Source: Corynebacterium-like bacterium B27 (lineage in GTDB: Bacteria > Actinomycetota > Actinomycetes > Actinomycetales > Microbacteriaceae). Taken from it: a stretch of DNA of 34,636 bases. A program made the position numbers and the translations under genes. The notes below the pieces were generated by a model. The model saw nothing but the letters and a program-made list of their open reading frames with translations. It had not been told where the DNA came from and made no database searches. Location: contig BADC01000538.1 of NCBI GenBank assembly GCA_000333435.1, forward strand, positions 1 to 34,636. Reading direction: 5' to 3'. Below, one piece after another: positions 1 through 7,315 of the stretch; position 1 is the first letter of the stretch; each line of letters begins with the position of its first letter.

Positions 1-918
1 TTGGCCGCCGCCCGCCAGGGCGATCGCGAGGTTCGCGATGGTCGTCGACTTCCCATCGCCCGGCAGGGGACTCGTGACCACGATCACCCGGGGAGGGTTG
101 TCCACATCCATGAACTGCAGATTCGTGCGGAGCTCGCGAAGCGCCTCAGCGACGGCCACGTCGTCGTCGTCGACATTCGCGTAGTAGGTTGCGCCTTCCA
201 TCGACACCAGACGGTCCTTGTCTGTGAATCGACGGTCGACCGGGATGGCCCCGACCACTGAGAGCTTGAACTCCCGTTCAACCGCATCCCCGGTCCGGAT
301 TCGTCGATCGAGCGTATGACGGATCGCGGCGTAGATTAGGCCGATGACGAGGCCCGCCAGGAGGCCGATGCCGATGGCCAGACGCGTGTTCGGCGAGGTG
401 GGGGACGACGGCAGTACAGCGGAATCGAGGGGGATAAGCTTGACGACACCCGTGGCGCTGCCGTCCGTCGGAGCACCCGCCTGATTCTCCACGGACTGGA
501 TCTGTTGCTGGATACCGCGCAACCATGCTTCGGCGAGATCTCGAGCGGTCTCCGGCGTTCCAGCCATCGCAGTCACCTTGATCAGGACAGTGTCCGAAGG
601 GTTCGTGACGCTGATCTTGCTCACCAGGGCTTCGGGGGTCGTATTCAGCCCGAGCTCGTCGATCGCGTACTGAGCAACTGCGCGCGACGTTCCGACGTCG
701 ATGTACGACTTCACCTTCGACTTGGCGAGGTTGTCGCCCACGAGCGCCGAACCGCTGTCGCTGTTCGAGCCGGCCGAGATGTAGCCACTCGAGTCGGCCT
801 CATAGACCTTGGGCTGCAGGAGCGTCCAACCGAAGGCGACCGCACCACCGATCAGCGTGAGGACGATTATCGAGATCCAGTGGGCTCGCAAGACTGCGAG
901 ATATGAACGAAGTTCCAT
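1..918 (-). CDS. Wzz-type chain-length regulator fused to BY-kinase (3' end beyond window)
   Basis: This gene reads off the left edge, so 306 codons are visible and the kinase end is missing. The ATG at 918 follows a GGGGGA Shine-Dalgarno run (925-929 on the other strand). The product starts MELRSYLAVLRAHW, has a membrane segment near residues 14-34, an extracytoplasmic Wzz-like domain with the usual PSSPTSPN motif, a second membrane segment followed by RHTLDRRIR, and then a kinase P-loop, SPLPGDGKST, with Lys290. The family controls polysaccharide chain length and export at the membrane through tyrosine autophosphorylation. It is a clear paralogue of the gene at 3246, with the same domain order and a matching P-loop. 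It is divergent from the HprK-like gene at 1083. The missing part should hold Walker A', Walker B and a tyrosine tail; I cannot tell whether they are intact. Confidence 0.9.
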   Translation of the reverse strand, partial: MELRSYLAVLRAHWISIIVLTLIGGAVAFGWTLLQPKVYEADSSGYISAGSNSDSGSALVGDNLAKSKVKSYIDVGTSRAVAQYAIDELGLNTTPEALVSKISVTNPSDTVLIKVTAMAGTPETARDLAEAWLRGIQQQIQSVENQAGAPTDGSATGVVKLIPLDSAVLPSSPTSPNTRLAIGIGLLAGLVIGLIYAAIRHTLDRRIRTGDAVEREFKLSVVGAIPVDRRFTDKDRLVSMEGATYYANVDDDDVAVAEALRELRTNLQFMDVDNPPRVIVVTSPLPGDGKSTTIANLAIALAGGGQ

Positions 919-1070
919 GCGTTTCCCCCAATTCGACGGTAACGAGGCATCCCTGAAACCTCATTGATGCCCCGTATTGCCGGGAGCGATCGGCGCACAA
1001 CCCTCCATATTGTAAACGCACTCCCATGTGGGCGTGAATTCAGCGAAATGAGCCCGCTCGACCGGTGCAT

Positions 1071-1076
1071 TATCGT
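1071..1076 (+). promoter_or_regulatory. Possible -10 box of a leaderless transcript
   Basis: TATCGT fits the actinobacterial TANNNT -10 pattern and ends exactly six bases before the ATG at 1083. No Shine-Dalgarno sequence precedes that ATG, so the mRNA may start at the start codon. The same spacing occurs before the genes at 24238 and 25778. No good -35 box is visible, and CATTAT at 1068 is an alternative. Confidence 0.35.
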
Positions 1077-1082
1077 TTCGGT

Positions 1083-2195
1083 ATGGCCGCCACGATCACC
1101 ATCTGTGCGCTCGGAGCTCGTGTCGGGGTTGAGTTCGACGAATCCGTGTCCCCGTCCGACGTCGCGCGCTTCTCGACGGCATGGGCAGGGGCCGCTGCGC
1201 CGGAAGGGCTGCGGGATGCTGATTTGCGTGTGACTCTTGGACCAGCGGCGGCACGCGGGGCGGGCGATTTCGACGTGGCGGCGGTCGGTTTCGAGCAGGC
1301 GGCTGCGGTGCTGTCGACGAAAGTGACCCTCGCGGCGATCGAATCCAACCGCGGACGCATGGTCATGCTTCACGCCTGCGGGGTCGCCACCGACGATGGC
1401 GATGTTCTCGCTTTCGTAGGCCCCTCCGGTCGAGGCAAGACGACGCTTGTTTCCCGTCTCGCACGGAAGTTCGCCTACGTCACTGACGAGACCGTGGGCG
1501 TCGAGGCTGACGGCACCGTACATCCATATCGGAAGCCTCTGTCGCGAGTCATCCCGTCTGGGACCAAAATCCAGACTTCGCCGGATGAACTCCACCTCCT
1601 GCCGCTGCCACACGTCGAACTACGTCTGGCGCAGGTCGTGCTGCTCGATCGTCAACCCGAGTGGATCGGGCCGCCAACCGTCGAGGTGCTACCCCTTCTC
1701 GATGCACTACCGCGCCTGGTACCCGAGATGAGCTATCTCGCCGACTTGCCCGACGCGCTTGCCCGGTTGGCGCGGTTGATCAGCGAGCGAGGTGGCGTGA
1801 AGGTGATGCACTACAGCGAGGCGGACACTGTCGTCGAGTCGATGCCCCAATTGCTCGACGTGGCAGGCGTTCAGGAACGGTGGGAACCGGTGCCTTTGGA
1901 ACCGGCCGACCAGTTGCCCCTGGCAGCGGGACTCGTGCGGCGAACCGCTGCCACGGACGCGCTGAGGGTCGGCGATGCACTCGTCCTGATGCACGGCTCC
2001 ATGCTGCGGGTAGTCGATGGCATCGGTCCCGTGATATGGGAGGCATCGGAGCGCTCGATCGATCTCCACGACCTGACGCGAATGGTCGTTTCGCGGTTCG
2101 GTGAGCCCGTCGATGGTGAAGCCCTCGATGCCGTGTCGAGCGCGGTCCGCGAGCTGGTCGACGCGGGCATTCTCGACATGGGGTCGGGCGCTTGA
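1083..2195 (+). CDS. HprK-related P-loop kinase with C-terminal PqqD-like domain
   Basis: A 370-residue protein. The P-loop VGPSGRGKTT at about residues 112-121 is followed by YVTDETVGVEADGTVHPYRK, which fits the nucleotide-binding core of HPr kinase/phosphorylase-related proteins. The last 90 or so residues (LVLMHGSMLRVVDGIGPVIWE, then FGEPVD and an ELVDAGIL ending) resemble a PqqD-like peptide-recognition domain. It is therefore probably a small-molecule or peptide kinase, not a true HPr kinase, since no HPr or PTS gene is near. The ATG at 1083 is preferred over the GTG at 1065 because a likely -10 box lies six bases upstream and neither start has a Shine-Dalgarno sequence. The stop overlaps the TTG start of the next gene, so the two are probably co-translated. 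The substrate is unknown. HprK relatives with PqqD-like partners occur in some exopolysaccharide and lasso peptide clusters. Confidence 0.75.
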   Translation: MAATITICALGARVGVEFDESVSPSDVARFSTAWAGAAAPEGLRDADLRVTLGPAAARGAGDFDVAAVGFEQAAAVLSTKVTLAAIESNRGRMVMLHACGVATDDGDVLAFVGPSGRGKTTLVSRLARKFAYVTDETVGVEADGTVHPYRKPLSRVIPSGTKIQTSPDELHLLPLPHVELRLAQVVLLDRQPEWIGPPTVEVLPLLDALPRLVPEMSYLADLPDALARLARLISERGGVKVMHYSEADTVVESMPQLLDVAGVQERWEPVPLEPADQLPLAAGLVRRTAATDALRVGDALVLMHGSMLRVVDGIGPVIWEASERSIDLHDLTRMVVSRFGEPVDGEALDAVSSAVRELVDAGILDMGSGA

Positions 2196-3097
2196 GCTCG
2201 GTTGAGGCTGTGGTTCGCCTGACGAATCTCGAGGCGGTGCCGTTGGCCTGTGCTCTCGTCGAAGACCGCGCGCGCCACAACGGTATCCGAGCGCTCGTGA
2301 TCAAGGGCCTAGTCATGGAGCACCACGGGCTTCGGCCGCCGCGTGCATACGCGGACGTCGATGTGTTGGTCGAGCCCGATCGACTTGGGGATTTCGTGGA
2401 GGTCCTGCGGCAGAGTGGTTGGCGCCCTCGCACGCATCTCTGGGTATTCGACCGGCTCGAGGTGCATTCGATCACGCTCATCAATGACAACTGGCCGTGC
2501 GATATCGATGTGCACGCCCACTTCCCGGGCTTCCTGGCGCAGTCGCAGACCGTGTTCGAGGAGCTTTGGCGGCGCAAACTGTCGATCGAGATCGCCCATC
2601 GCGCCGTCACCGTCACAGACGATGTCTCGAGCGCGGCGATTCTCGCCCTGCATGCTCTTCGTCGGCCGGACGTGGAACGGAATACGCGCGAACTCGCGGA
2701 CCTGACCGAAGTGCTGCGGAGCCAGCCCGACCTGGTCCGCAGGCTGTCGACTCTCGCAGCTGCCACTGGGAGCAGCGAACCGTTGCGCCCGTTGCTGATC
2801 TCATTGGGTGGCGTGATCGAGCGCGGTGAACGAATCTCGAGTCGCGATCTGCGCGCGTGGCGCCGACGAACCGCCGTGCACTCTCGCGCCGGGCAATGGA
2901 TCACGTACATGTCCCGGGTGCCGCTGCGTCGTTGGCCCCGCGAGGTGATGGTGGTCGCGTGGCCGCCGCGGAAGCTCTACCTTCAGGAGCATCCACACAC
3001 GCCGAGCGATGGCCGGACCCTGTTCATCGAGCGCAGCAAGCGAGTCTTCCGTGGACTCGTCGACCTGGCCAAGGTCGCATTCGGGGCGCGACGCTAG
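2192..3097 (+). CDS. Nucleotidyltransferase-family protein (NTP_transf_5-like)
   Basis: A 301-residue protein starting with TTG inside the TTGA overlap with the kinase stop codon. Residues near 30-60 carry IKGLVMEHHG and then RAYADVDVLVEP, the R-x-x-x-D-x-D-x-L-V pattern expected of the metal-binding aspartates in this nucleotidyltransferase family. A further WPCDIDVH segment near residue 105 could supply the third acidic residue. There is no signal peptide or membrane segment, so it should act in the cytoplasm. It is almost certainly functionally tied to the HprK/PqqD-like gene, given the overlap. The family is widespread in polysaccharide and some peptide-modification loci, but its reaction is not established, so nucleotide transfer to a sugar, lipid or peptide is only inference. 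Confidence 0.7.
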   Translation: MSSVEAVVRLTNLEAVPLACALVEDRARHNGIRALVIKGLVMEHHGLRPPRAYADVDVLVEPDRLGDFVEVLRQSGWRPRTHLWVFDRLEVHSITLINDNWPCDIDVHAHFPGFLAQSQTVFEELWRRKLSIEIAHRAVTVTDDVSSAAILALHALRRPDVERNTRELADLTEVLRSQPDLVRRLSTLAAATGSSEPLRPLLISLGGVIERGERISSRDLRAWRRRTAVHSRAGQWITYMSRVPLRRWPREVMVVAWPPRKLYLQEHPHTPSDGRTLFIERSKRVFRGLVDLAKVAFGARR

Positions 3098-3205
3098 GCC
3101 ACGGAAACGCTCCGTTTCATGACGGAGAACTTCATCTGCCCGTAACACCGACGGTTCGTACTCCCAAACGCTGCCGAACGGTCTGTGAGAGCATGAGTCC
3201 TGTAC

Positions 3206-3223
3206 GTGACCATTTGTGGTCAC
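3206..3223. repeat. Inverted repeat upstream of the second Wzz/BY-kinase gene
   Basis: GTGACCA-TTTG-TGGTCAC is a perfect 7-bp inverted repeat with a 4-base loop. It sits 22 bases before the GTG start at 3246 and just before its GAGAGGGA ribosome-binding site. It could be a repressor or activator site or a leader hairpin. There is no T-tract, so it is not a normal terminator. Confidence 0.4.
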
Positions 3224-3245
3224 CTGTGTGAGAGGGATTGCCTGG

Positions 3246-4658
3246 GTGGATTTACGTGACTACATCCGACTGCTCCGCCGTGGCTGGATATTCATCGTTG
3301 CGCTCACGCTTCTGGGTATCGCTGTCGGCGCCGCCTTCTCGATACTGAAGGCGCCTGAGTACCAGGCCACCTCCAAAGTCTTCGTGTCGGTGCAGTCGAC
3401 GGGATCCGTCAGCGATCTCTCCCAGGGCCAGAACTTCGCTCAGGGGCAGGTCCAGTCGTATGCCGATGTCGCGACCACGCCGATCGTGCTGCAACCCGTG
3501 ATCGATTCCCTCAAACTGGACACCACAGTGGACGCACTGGCCAAGCGCATCACGGCCACCTCCCCGCAGGGAACGGTCATCGTCGAGATCACGGCATCCG
3601 ACCCATCGCCGGAGATCGCCGCTCGGCTGGCGAACGGCGTTGCATCGAGCTTCGAGAAGGTCGTGACTGATCTCGTTCCGCCGAACAGTGAAGGGGTGAC
3701 CCCGGTCAAGATCACGGTCATCACCCAGGCATACGTTCCGAGTTCTCCGTCGTCTCCGAATGTGGTCTTGAACATTGTCATCGGTGGATTGATTGGACTC
3801 GTCATCGGAATCGTGATCGCGGTGCTGCGCGAAGTGCTCGACACTAAGATTCGGAACGAGCATGACGTCGAGGCGATCTCGAACGCGCCGATCCTTGGTG
3901 GGATCGTCTTCGACCCGTCGGCCGTCGAACACCCGCTCGTCGTCCGAGATGATCCGATGAGCCCGCGAGCGGAGTCTTTCCGTACTCTCCGGACGAATCT
4001 GCAGTTCATCGGCGCAGCCGACGGTGCGCGAAGTTTCGTCATGACGTCATCGATTCCGGGCGAGGGCAAGAGCACGACCGCCGCCAACCTCGCAATTGCC
4101 CTTGCGCTGTCCGGCCAGAACGTCGTCATCGTGGATGCCGATCTACGTAAGCCCAAACTGGCGGACTACCTGGGTGTGGAGGGGAGCGCCGGACTGACTG
4201 ATGTCCTGGTGAACCGCGCCCAACCGAGCGACGTGATCCAGCGGTGGGGTGAGACGAACCTCTACGTTCTTCCCGCCGGAAAGATTCCGCCGAACCCGAG
4301 CGAACTTCTCGGGTCGGCCGCCATGGTCAAACTCGTGAGGTCACTCGAGAGCTCATTCGATGTGGTGCTCTTCGACGCCCCTCCACTGCTTCCGGTCACG
4401 GACCCGATCATTCTCGCCAACATCACCGGCGGCGCACTACTGGTCATCGCATCCGGGCGTGCAAACAAGAGCCAGGTGAAAGCCGCAGTGGGAGCATTCG
4501 AGAACGTCGGTGCACGGCTGGCCGGCACCGTGCTGACGATGCTGCCGACCAAGGGACCAGATTCCTACGGCTATGGCCGATATGGCTACGGCTACGGGTA
4601 CAGCCCGACGGTGACGCATAGGCAAGATGGCGAAGGTCAAGCCGTCGAGAAGGGGTGA
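3246..4658 (+). CDS. Wzz/CpsD-type polysaccharide co-polymerase with BY-kinase domain
   Basis: A 470-residue membrane protein that sets polysaccharide chain length and supports export. It runs Wzz domain, membrane segment near residues 13-35, PSSPSSPN motif, second membrane segment near 175-195, then a cytoplasmic tyrosine kinase. The kinase has Walker A IPGEGKST (Lys275), Walker A' VVIVDADLRKP (Asp297, Asp299) and Walker B VVLFDAPP (Asp377). The tail carries six tyrosines at 441, 443, 446, 448, 450 and 452 in SYGYGRYGYGYGYS, the likely autophosphorylation cluster. The GTG at 3246 is chosen over an earlier in-frame start because GAGAGGGA lies about eight bases upstream and the protein then starts like its paralogue at 918 (VDLRDYIRLLRRGW). 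The next gene begins directly after the stop, in the same frame. Confidence 0.93.
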   Translation: MDLRDYIRLLRRGWIFIVALTLLGIAVGAAFSILKAPEYQATSKVFVSVQSTGSVSDLSQGQNFAQGQVQSYADVATTPIVLQPVIDSLKLDTTVDALAKRITATSPQGTVIVEITASDPSPEIAARLANGVASSFEKVVTDLVPPNSEGVTPVKITVITQAYVPSSPSSPNVVLNIVIGGLIGLVIGIVIAVLREVLDTKIRNEHDVEAISNAPILGGIVFDPSAVEHPLVVRDDPMSPRAESFRTLRTNLQFIGAADGARSFVMTSSIPGEGKSTTAANLAIALALSGQNVVIVDADLRKPKLADYLGVEGSAGLTDVLVNRAQPSDVIQRWGETNLYVLPAGKIPPNPSELLGSAAMVKLVRSLESSFDVVLFDAPPLLPVTDPIILANITGGALLVIASGRANKSQVKAAVGAFENVGARLAGTVLTMLPTKGPDSYGYGRYGYGYGYSPTVTHRQDGEGQAVEKG

Positions 4659-4664
4659 GCCAGA

Positions 4665-5627
4665 CTGTCTGATTCTCCTCGTTCGCGTGGCAGGGGTCTG
4701 CGATGGCTGACGACACTGGGCCTCGGTCTGCTTGCCCTTGTCGCAGTCGTGCTCGTCATCGTCGCTGTACAGCGCCCTGATGTGAAGGACAGCGGAACGG
4801 TACCGTCGGCTCCGCAGGCGTCGCCGCGGCCGTCGGCGTCTACGCCGCCCCCGCCGACGGCGACGGCGCCGCTCGCTTCGCTCGATCTGGAGCGGTCGTT
4901 CCTGAATATGACGAACTACCCCGTCGGCGCGCGAGTTTCGCCAGGTGATTGCGATGATCCCACACGACCCGCTGCGGTGCTCGAGCTCACCACCGACGGA
5001 GGAATGACGTGGTCGCCGACGGATTTCAATGGAATCGACGTACGCGAGATCCTTGCTCTCGACGTCGTCGACTCCACTCAGATCGATGTCGTCGCCGCTA
5101 CGGGCGCCGGTTGCACCGTGACCCTTGTGTCGACTTTCACAAGTGGGCAATTCTGGGACGTGTACCCCGCCCGTCTCGTCGAGAAGACGTTCGTCGATCC
5201 TGCACGGCCCAGCGAGATCGCCCGTCAGGGAACACGTATCGCCAGTCCCTGTTCTGCTGTGTTGGAAGTTGCGGAGATCCCCTCCGGCCTGGCGGTGGTG
5301 TGCGCGGAAGGCCTGTTCGCCTCCGACAGTACGTACTCGAATTGGATTCAGATCGGGTCGATGGCTCCCGCCGGAATCGCCGTGGACGCCGCCGATGGGT
5401 CACTCTTCGGAGTTCTCGTCGGCGCCGACGATTGCGAGGGCGCGGAGGTCACGGGATATGACGGCGTGAGTGGTGCACTCACCAAGCTTTCGGCTGGCTG
5501 TCTCGCGCTTCCGCCGGCCCCAACCAACGGAGCGCTGGCGGCACAAGGCGGGTCAGTGTGGTTCTGGTCCGACTCCGGCCTCTATGTTGCGCGACCAGCC
5601 GCAACCGACTGGGCCCGAGTCAATTGA
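4665..5627 (+). CDS. Membrane-anchored secreted protein of unknown function; start codon unclear
   Basis: The product has a basic N-terminus (RSRGRGLR), one membrane segment (WLTTLGLGLLALVAVVLVIV), a Pro/Ala/Ser-rich linker and an extracytoplasmic domain of about 270 residues. TDGGMTW resembles an Asp-box, as in BNR or Ycf48-like beta-propellers, so a propeller fold is possible. Several cysteines could form disulfides. The frame is open from the TGA at 4656-4658, but no ATG, GTG or TTG occurs before 4749, and that GTG would cut the membrane segment. CTG at 4665 lies nine bases after AAGGGGTGA, a good Shine-Dalgarno sequence. A GTG at 4655 (GTGA overlap) also exists, but its frame stops after five codons; one base fewer near 4667 would join it to this ORF. 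Its place between the kinase and the sugar transferase suggests a role in polysaccharide assembly or sensing. Confidence 0.7.
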   Translation: MSDSPRSRGRGLRWLTTLGLGLLALVAVVLVIVAVQRPDVKDSGTVPSAPQASPRPSASTPPPPTATAPLASLDLERSFLNMTNYPVGARVSPGDCDDPTRPAAVLELTTDGGMTWSPTDFNGIDVREILALDVVDSTQIDVVAATGAGCTVTLVSTFTSGQFWDVYPARLVEKTFVDPARPSEIARQGTRIASPCSAVLEVAEIPSGLAVVCAEGLFASDSTYSNWIQIGSMAPAGIAVDAADGSLFGVLVGADDCEGAEVTGYDGVSGALTKLSAGCLALPPAPTNGALAAQGGSVWFWSDSGLYVARPAATDWARVN

Positions 5628-5726
5628 GACGGGCGAATGCGAATTGGAGTGGCTTGCGCGGGTGAGGTCGATTACTCTAGATCCGGACGCTGACGTTCAC
5701 ACATTGGTGATATCGATGGGGGCGAG

Positions 5727-7214
5727 ATGGTCAGCGAGATAATATCTAGCAGTAGTGCGGTGACGGCATCGTCCGGGCGCGAGCCCTGGCAACGGGTTTA
5801 CGCCCGACGCCTTTTCATCACGGATGCCCTCGTACTCGCCGCAGTGATCTTCGGAGTTCAACTGATCTGGTTTGGCTTCAGTTCAGCCGATCTCAAACTG
5901 ACGGAGACGTGGGGCGGCCTCGCCGTCAGCTATTCGACCATTTCCTTCGTCGTCTTCGTGAGCTGGCTGATCGCCCTGCAGATATACGGCACACGGGGAT
6001 TCCGCGTGATCGGCACTGGCTCGCAGGAATACCGGCTCATCGCGGATGCGACCATCCGCCTGTTCGGACTGATTGCGATCTTCGCGTTCCTGTTGCAGAT
6101 CGACCTGGCTCGCGGGTACATCCTGATCGCTTTCCCGGTCGGCACGGGCATTCTTGTCCTGGGCCGGTGGCTCTGGCGCCAGTGGCTGCATGCTCAACGC
6201 GCCCACGGCGCGTTCAGTTCCACCGTGCTCTTGGTCGGCTCGTCTGCGTCTGCGTCGCACATCGCGAGGGAGCTCGTGCGACGGCCCGACGTGGGATACC
6301 GGGTGGTGGGAGCATGTGTTCCGACGACTCTGGTCGGAGACTTCCTGCCAGACACCGATATTCCGATCTTCGGCAATCTCGACAAGGTAGGGCGTGCGCT
6401 CGAGGCCTCAGGTGCCGACACGGTCATCATTACGAGCGCCGACGAACTCCCGCCCCAGCGCGTGCGCGAGCTCAGCTGGAGCCTAGAGCCCGGCCGCCAG
6501 CATCTCGTTGTCGCGCCGAGCCTGGTCGACATCGGTGGTCCTCGAATCCATACCCGGCCGGTAGCCGGCCTTCCCCTCATTCACGTCGAGACCCCGCGGT
6601 ATGAAGGTGGAAAGAAGTTCGCCAAGCGGATGCTCGACATCTTCGCGTCTGGGCTCGGCATCGTTCTTCTGTCGCCACTTCTCGCCGTCATCGCTGTCAT
6701 CATTCGGTTGAGCACGCCGGGCCCCGTCTTCTTCCGCCAGGAGCGTGTGGGGTACAACGGAGAGCACTTCCATATTCTGAAGTTCCGCTCGATGGTCGTC
6801 GACGCCGAGCAACTCCTCGACGAGTTGGCCCGGATGGAGCGCGACGAAGGAAACACAGTCCTGTTCAAGATGAAGGACGATCCCCGTGTAACGCCCATCG
6901 GTCGGTTCCTGCGACGATTCAGCCTCGACGAACTGCCCCAGTTGTTCAACGTCTTCGCCGGCAGCATGTCGATGGTCGGGCCCCGCCCTCCGCTCGACAG
7001 TGAGGTTGATCAATACGAGCAGCACGTCCACCGTCGGTTCCTGGTCAAACCCGGCATTACTGGCCTGTGGCAGGTCAGCGGGCGGTCGAACCTGTCGTGG
7101 GAGGATTCGGTGCGGCTCGACCTCTACTACGTCGAGAACTGGTCATTCACCGGAGACCTCGTCATTCTGTGGCGCACCGCCCGGGCCGTACTCGTACGTG
7201 ACGGTGCCTACTAG
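5727..7214 (+). CDS. Polyprenyl-phosphate sugar-1-phosphate transferase (initiating transferase, WbaP/PglC type)
   Basis: A 495-residue membrane enzyme that transfers a sugar-1-phosphate from a nucleotide sugar to undecaprenyl phosphate, the first step of repeat-unit assembly. Four membrane helices lie in residues 25-155, followed by a CoA-binding-like cytoplasmic domain (about 165-285) and the catalytic Bac_transf domain (about 298-495). The catalytic domain shows the re-entrant helix RMLDIFASGLGIVLLSPL, then TPGPVFFRQERVG, LKFRSM, SLDELPQLFNV, SMSMVGPRPPL and PGITGLWQVSGRSNLSWED, all hallmarks of the family. The ATG at 5727 follows a GGGGGCGAG ribosome-binding site. The sugar (glucose, galactose or another) cannot be read from the sequence. 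It is the only initiating transferase in the window, so the locus probably makes one type of repeat unit. Confidence 0.95.
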   Translation: MVSEIISSSSAVTASSGREPWQRVYARRLFITDALVLAAVIFGVQLIWFGFSSADLKLTETWGGLAVSYSTISFVVFVSWLIALQIYGTRGFRVIGTGSQEYRLIADATIRLFGLIAIFAFLLQIDLARGYILIAFPVGTGILVLGRWLWRQWLHAQRAHGAFSSTVLLVGSSASASHIARELVRRPDVGYRVVGACVPTTLVGDFLPDTDIPIFGNLDKVGRALEASGADTVIITSADELPPQRVRELSWSLEPGRQHLVVAPSLVDIGGPRIHTRPVAGLPLIHVETPRYEGGKKFAKRMLDIFASGLGIVLLSPLLAVIAVIIRLSTPGPVFFRQERVGYNGEHFHILKFRSMVVDAEQLLDELARMERDEGNTVLFKMKDDPRVTPIGRFLRRFSLDELPQLFNVFAGSMSMVGPRPPLDSEVDQYEQHVHRRFLVKPGITGLWQVSGRSNLSWEDSVRLDLYYVENWSFTGDLVILWRTARAVLVRDGAY

Positions 7215-7315
7215 GAGGTCTCGGCGCGCCGCGACTGTCTGCGGTGAAATTCAGATTTGTGCGTAATCCGACTGGATGTCGTAGGGTTTAGATCCAGCGT
7301 GATTGGGGAACGCAC

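Noticed and set aside
919-1233. A possible RiPP precursor peptide next to the HprK/PqqD-like gene (frame starting near 964)
   Set aside because: The frame has no ribosome-binding site, runs far into the kinase gene in another frame and shows no leader or core pattern. No precursor peptide can be supported.
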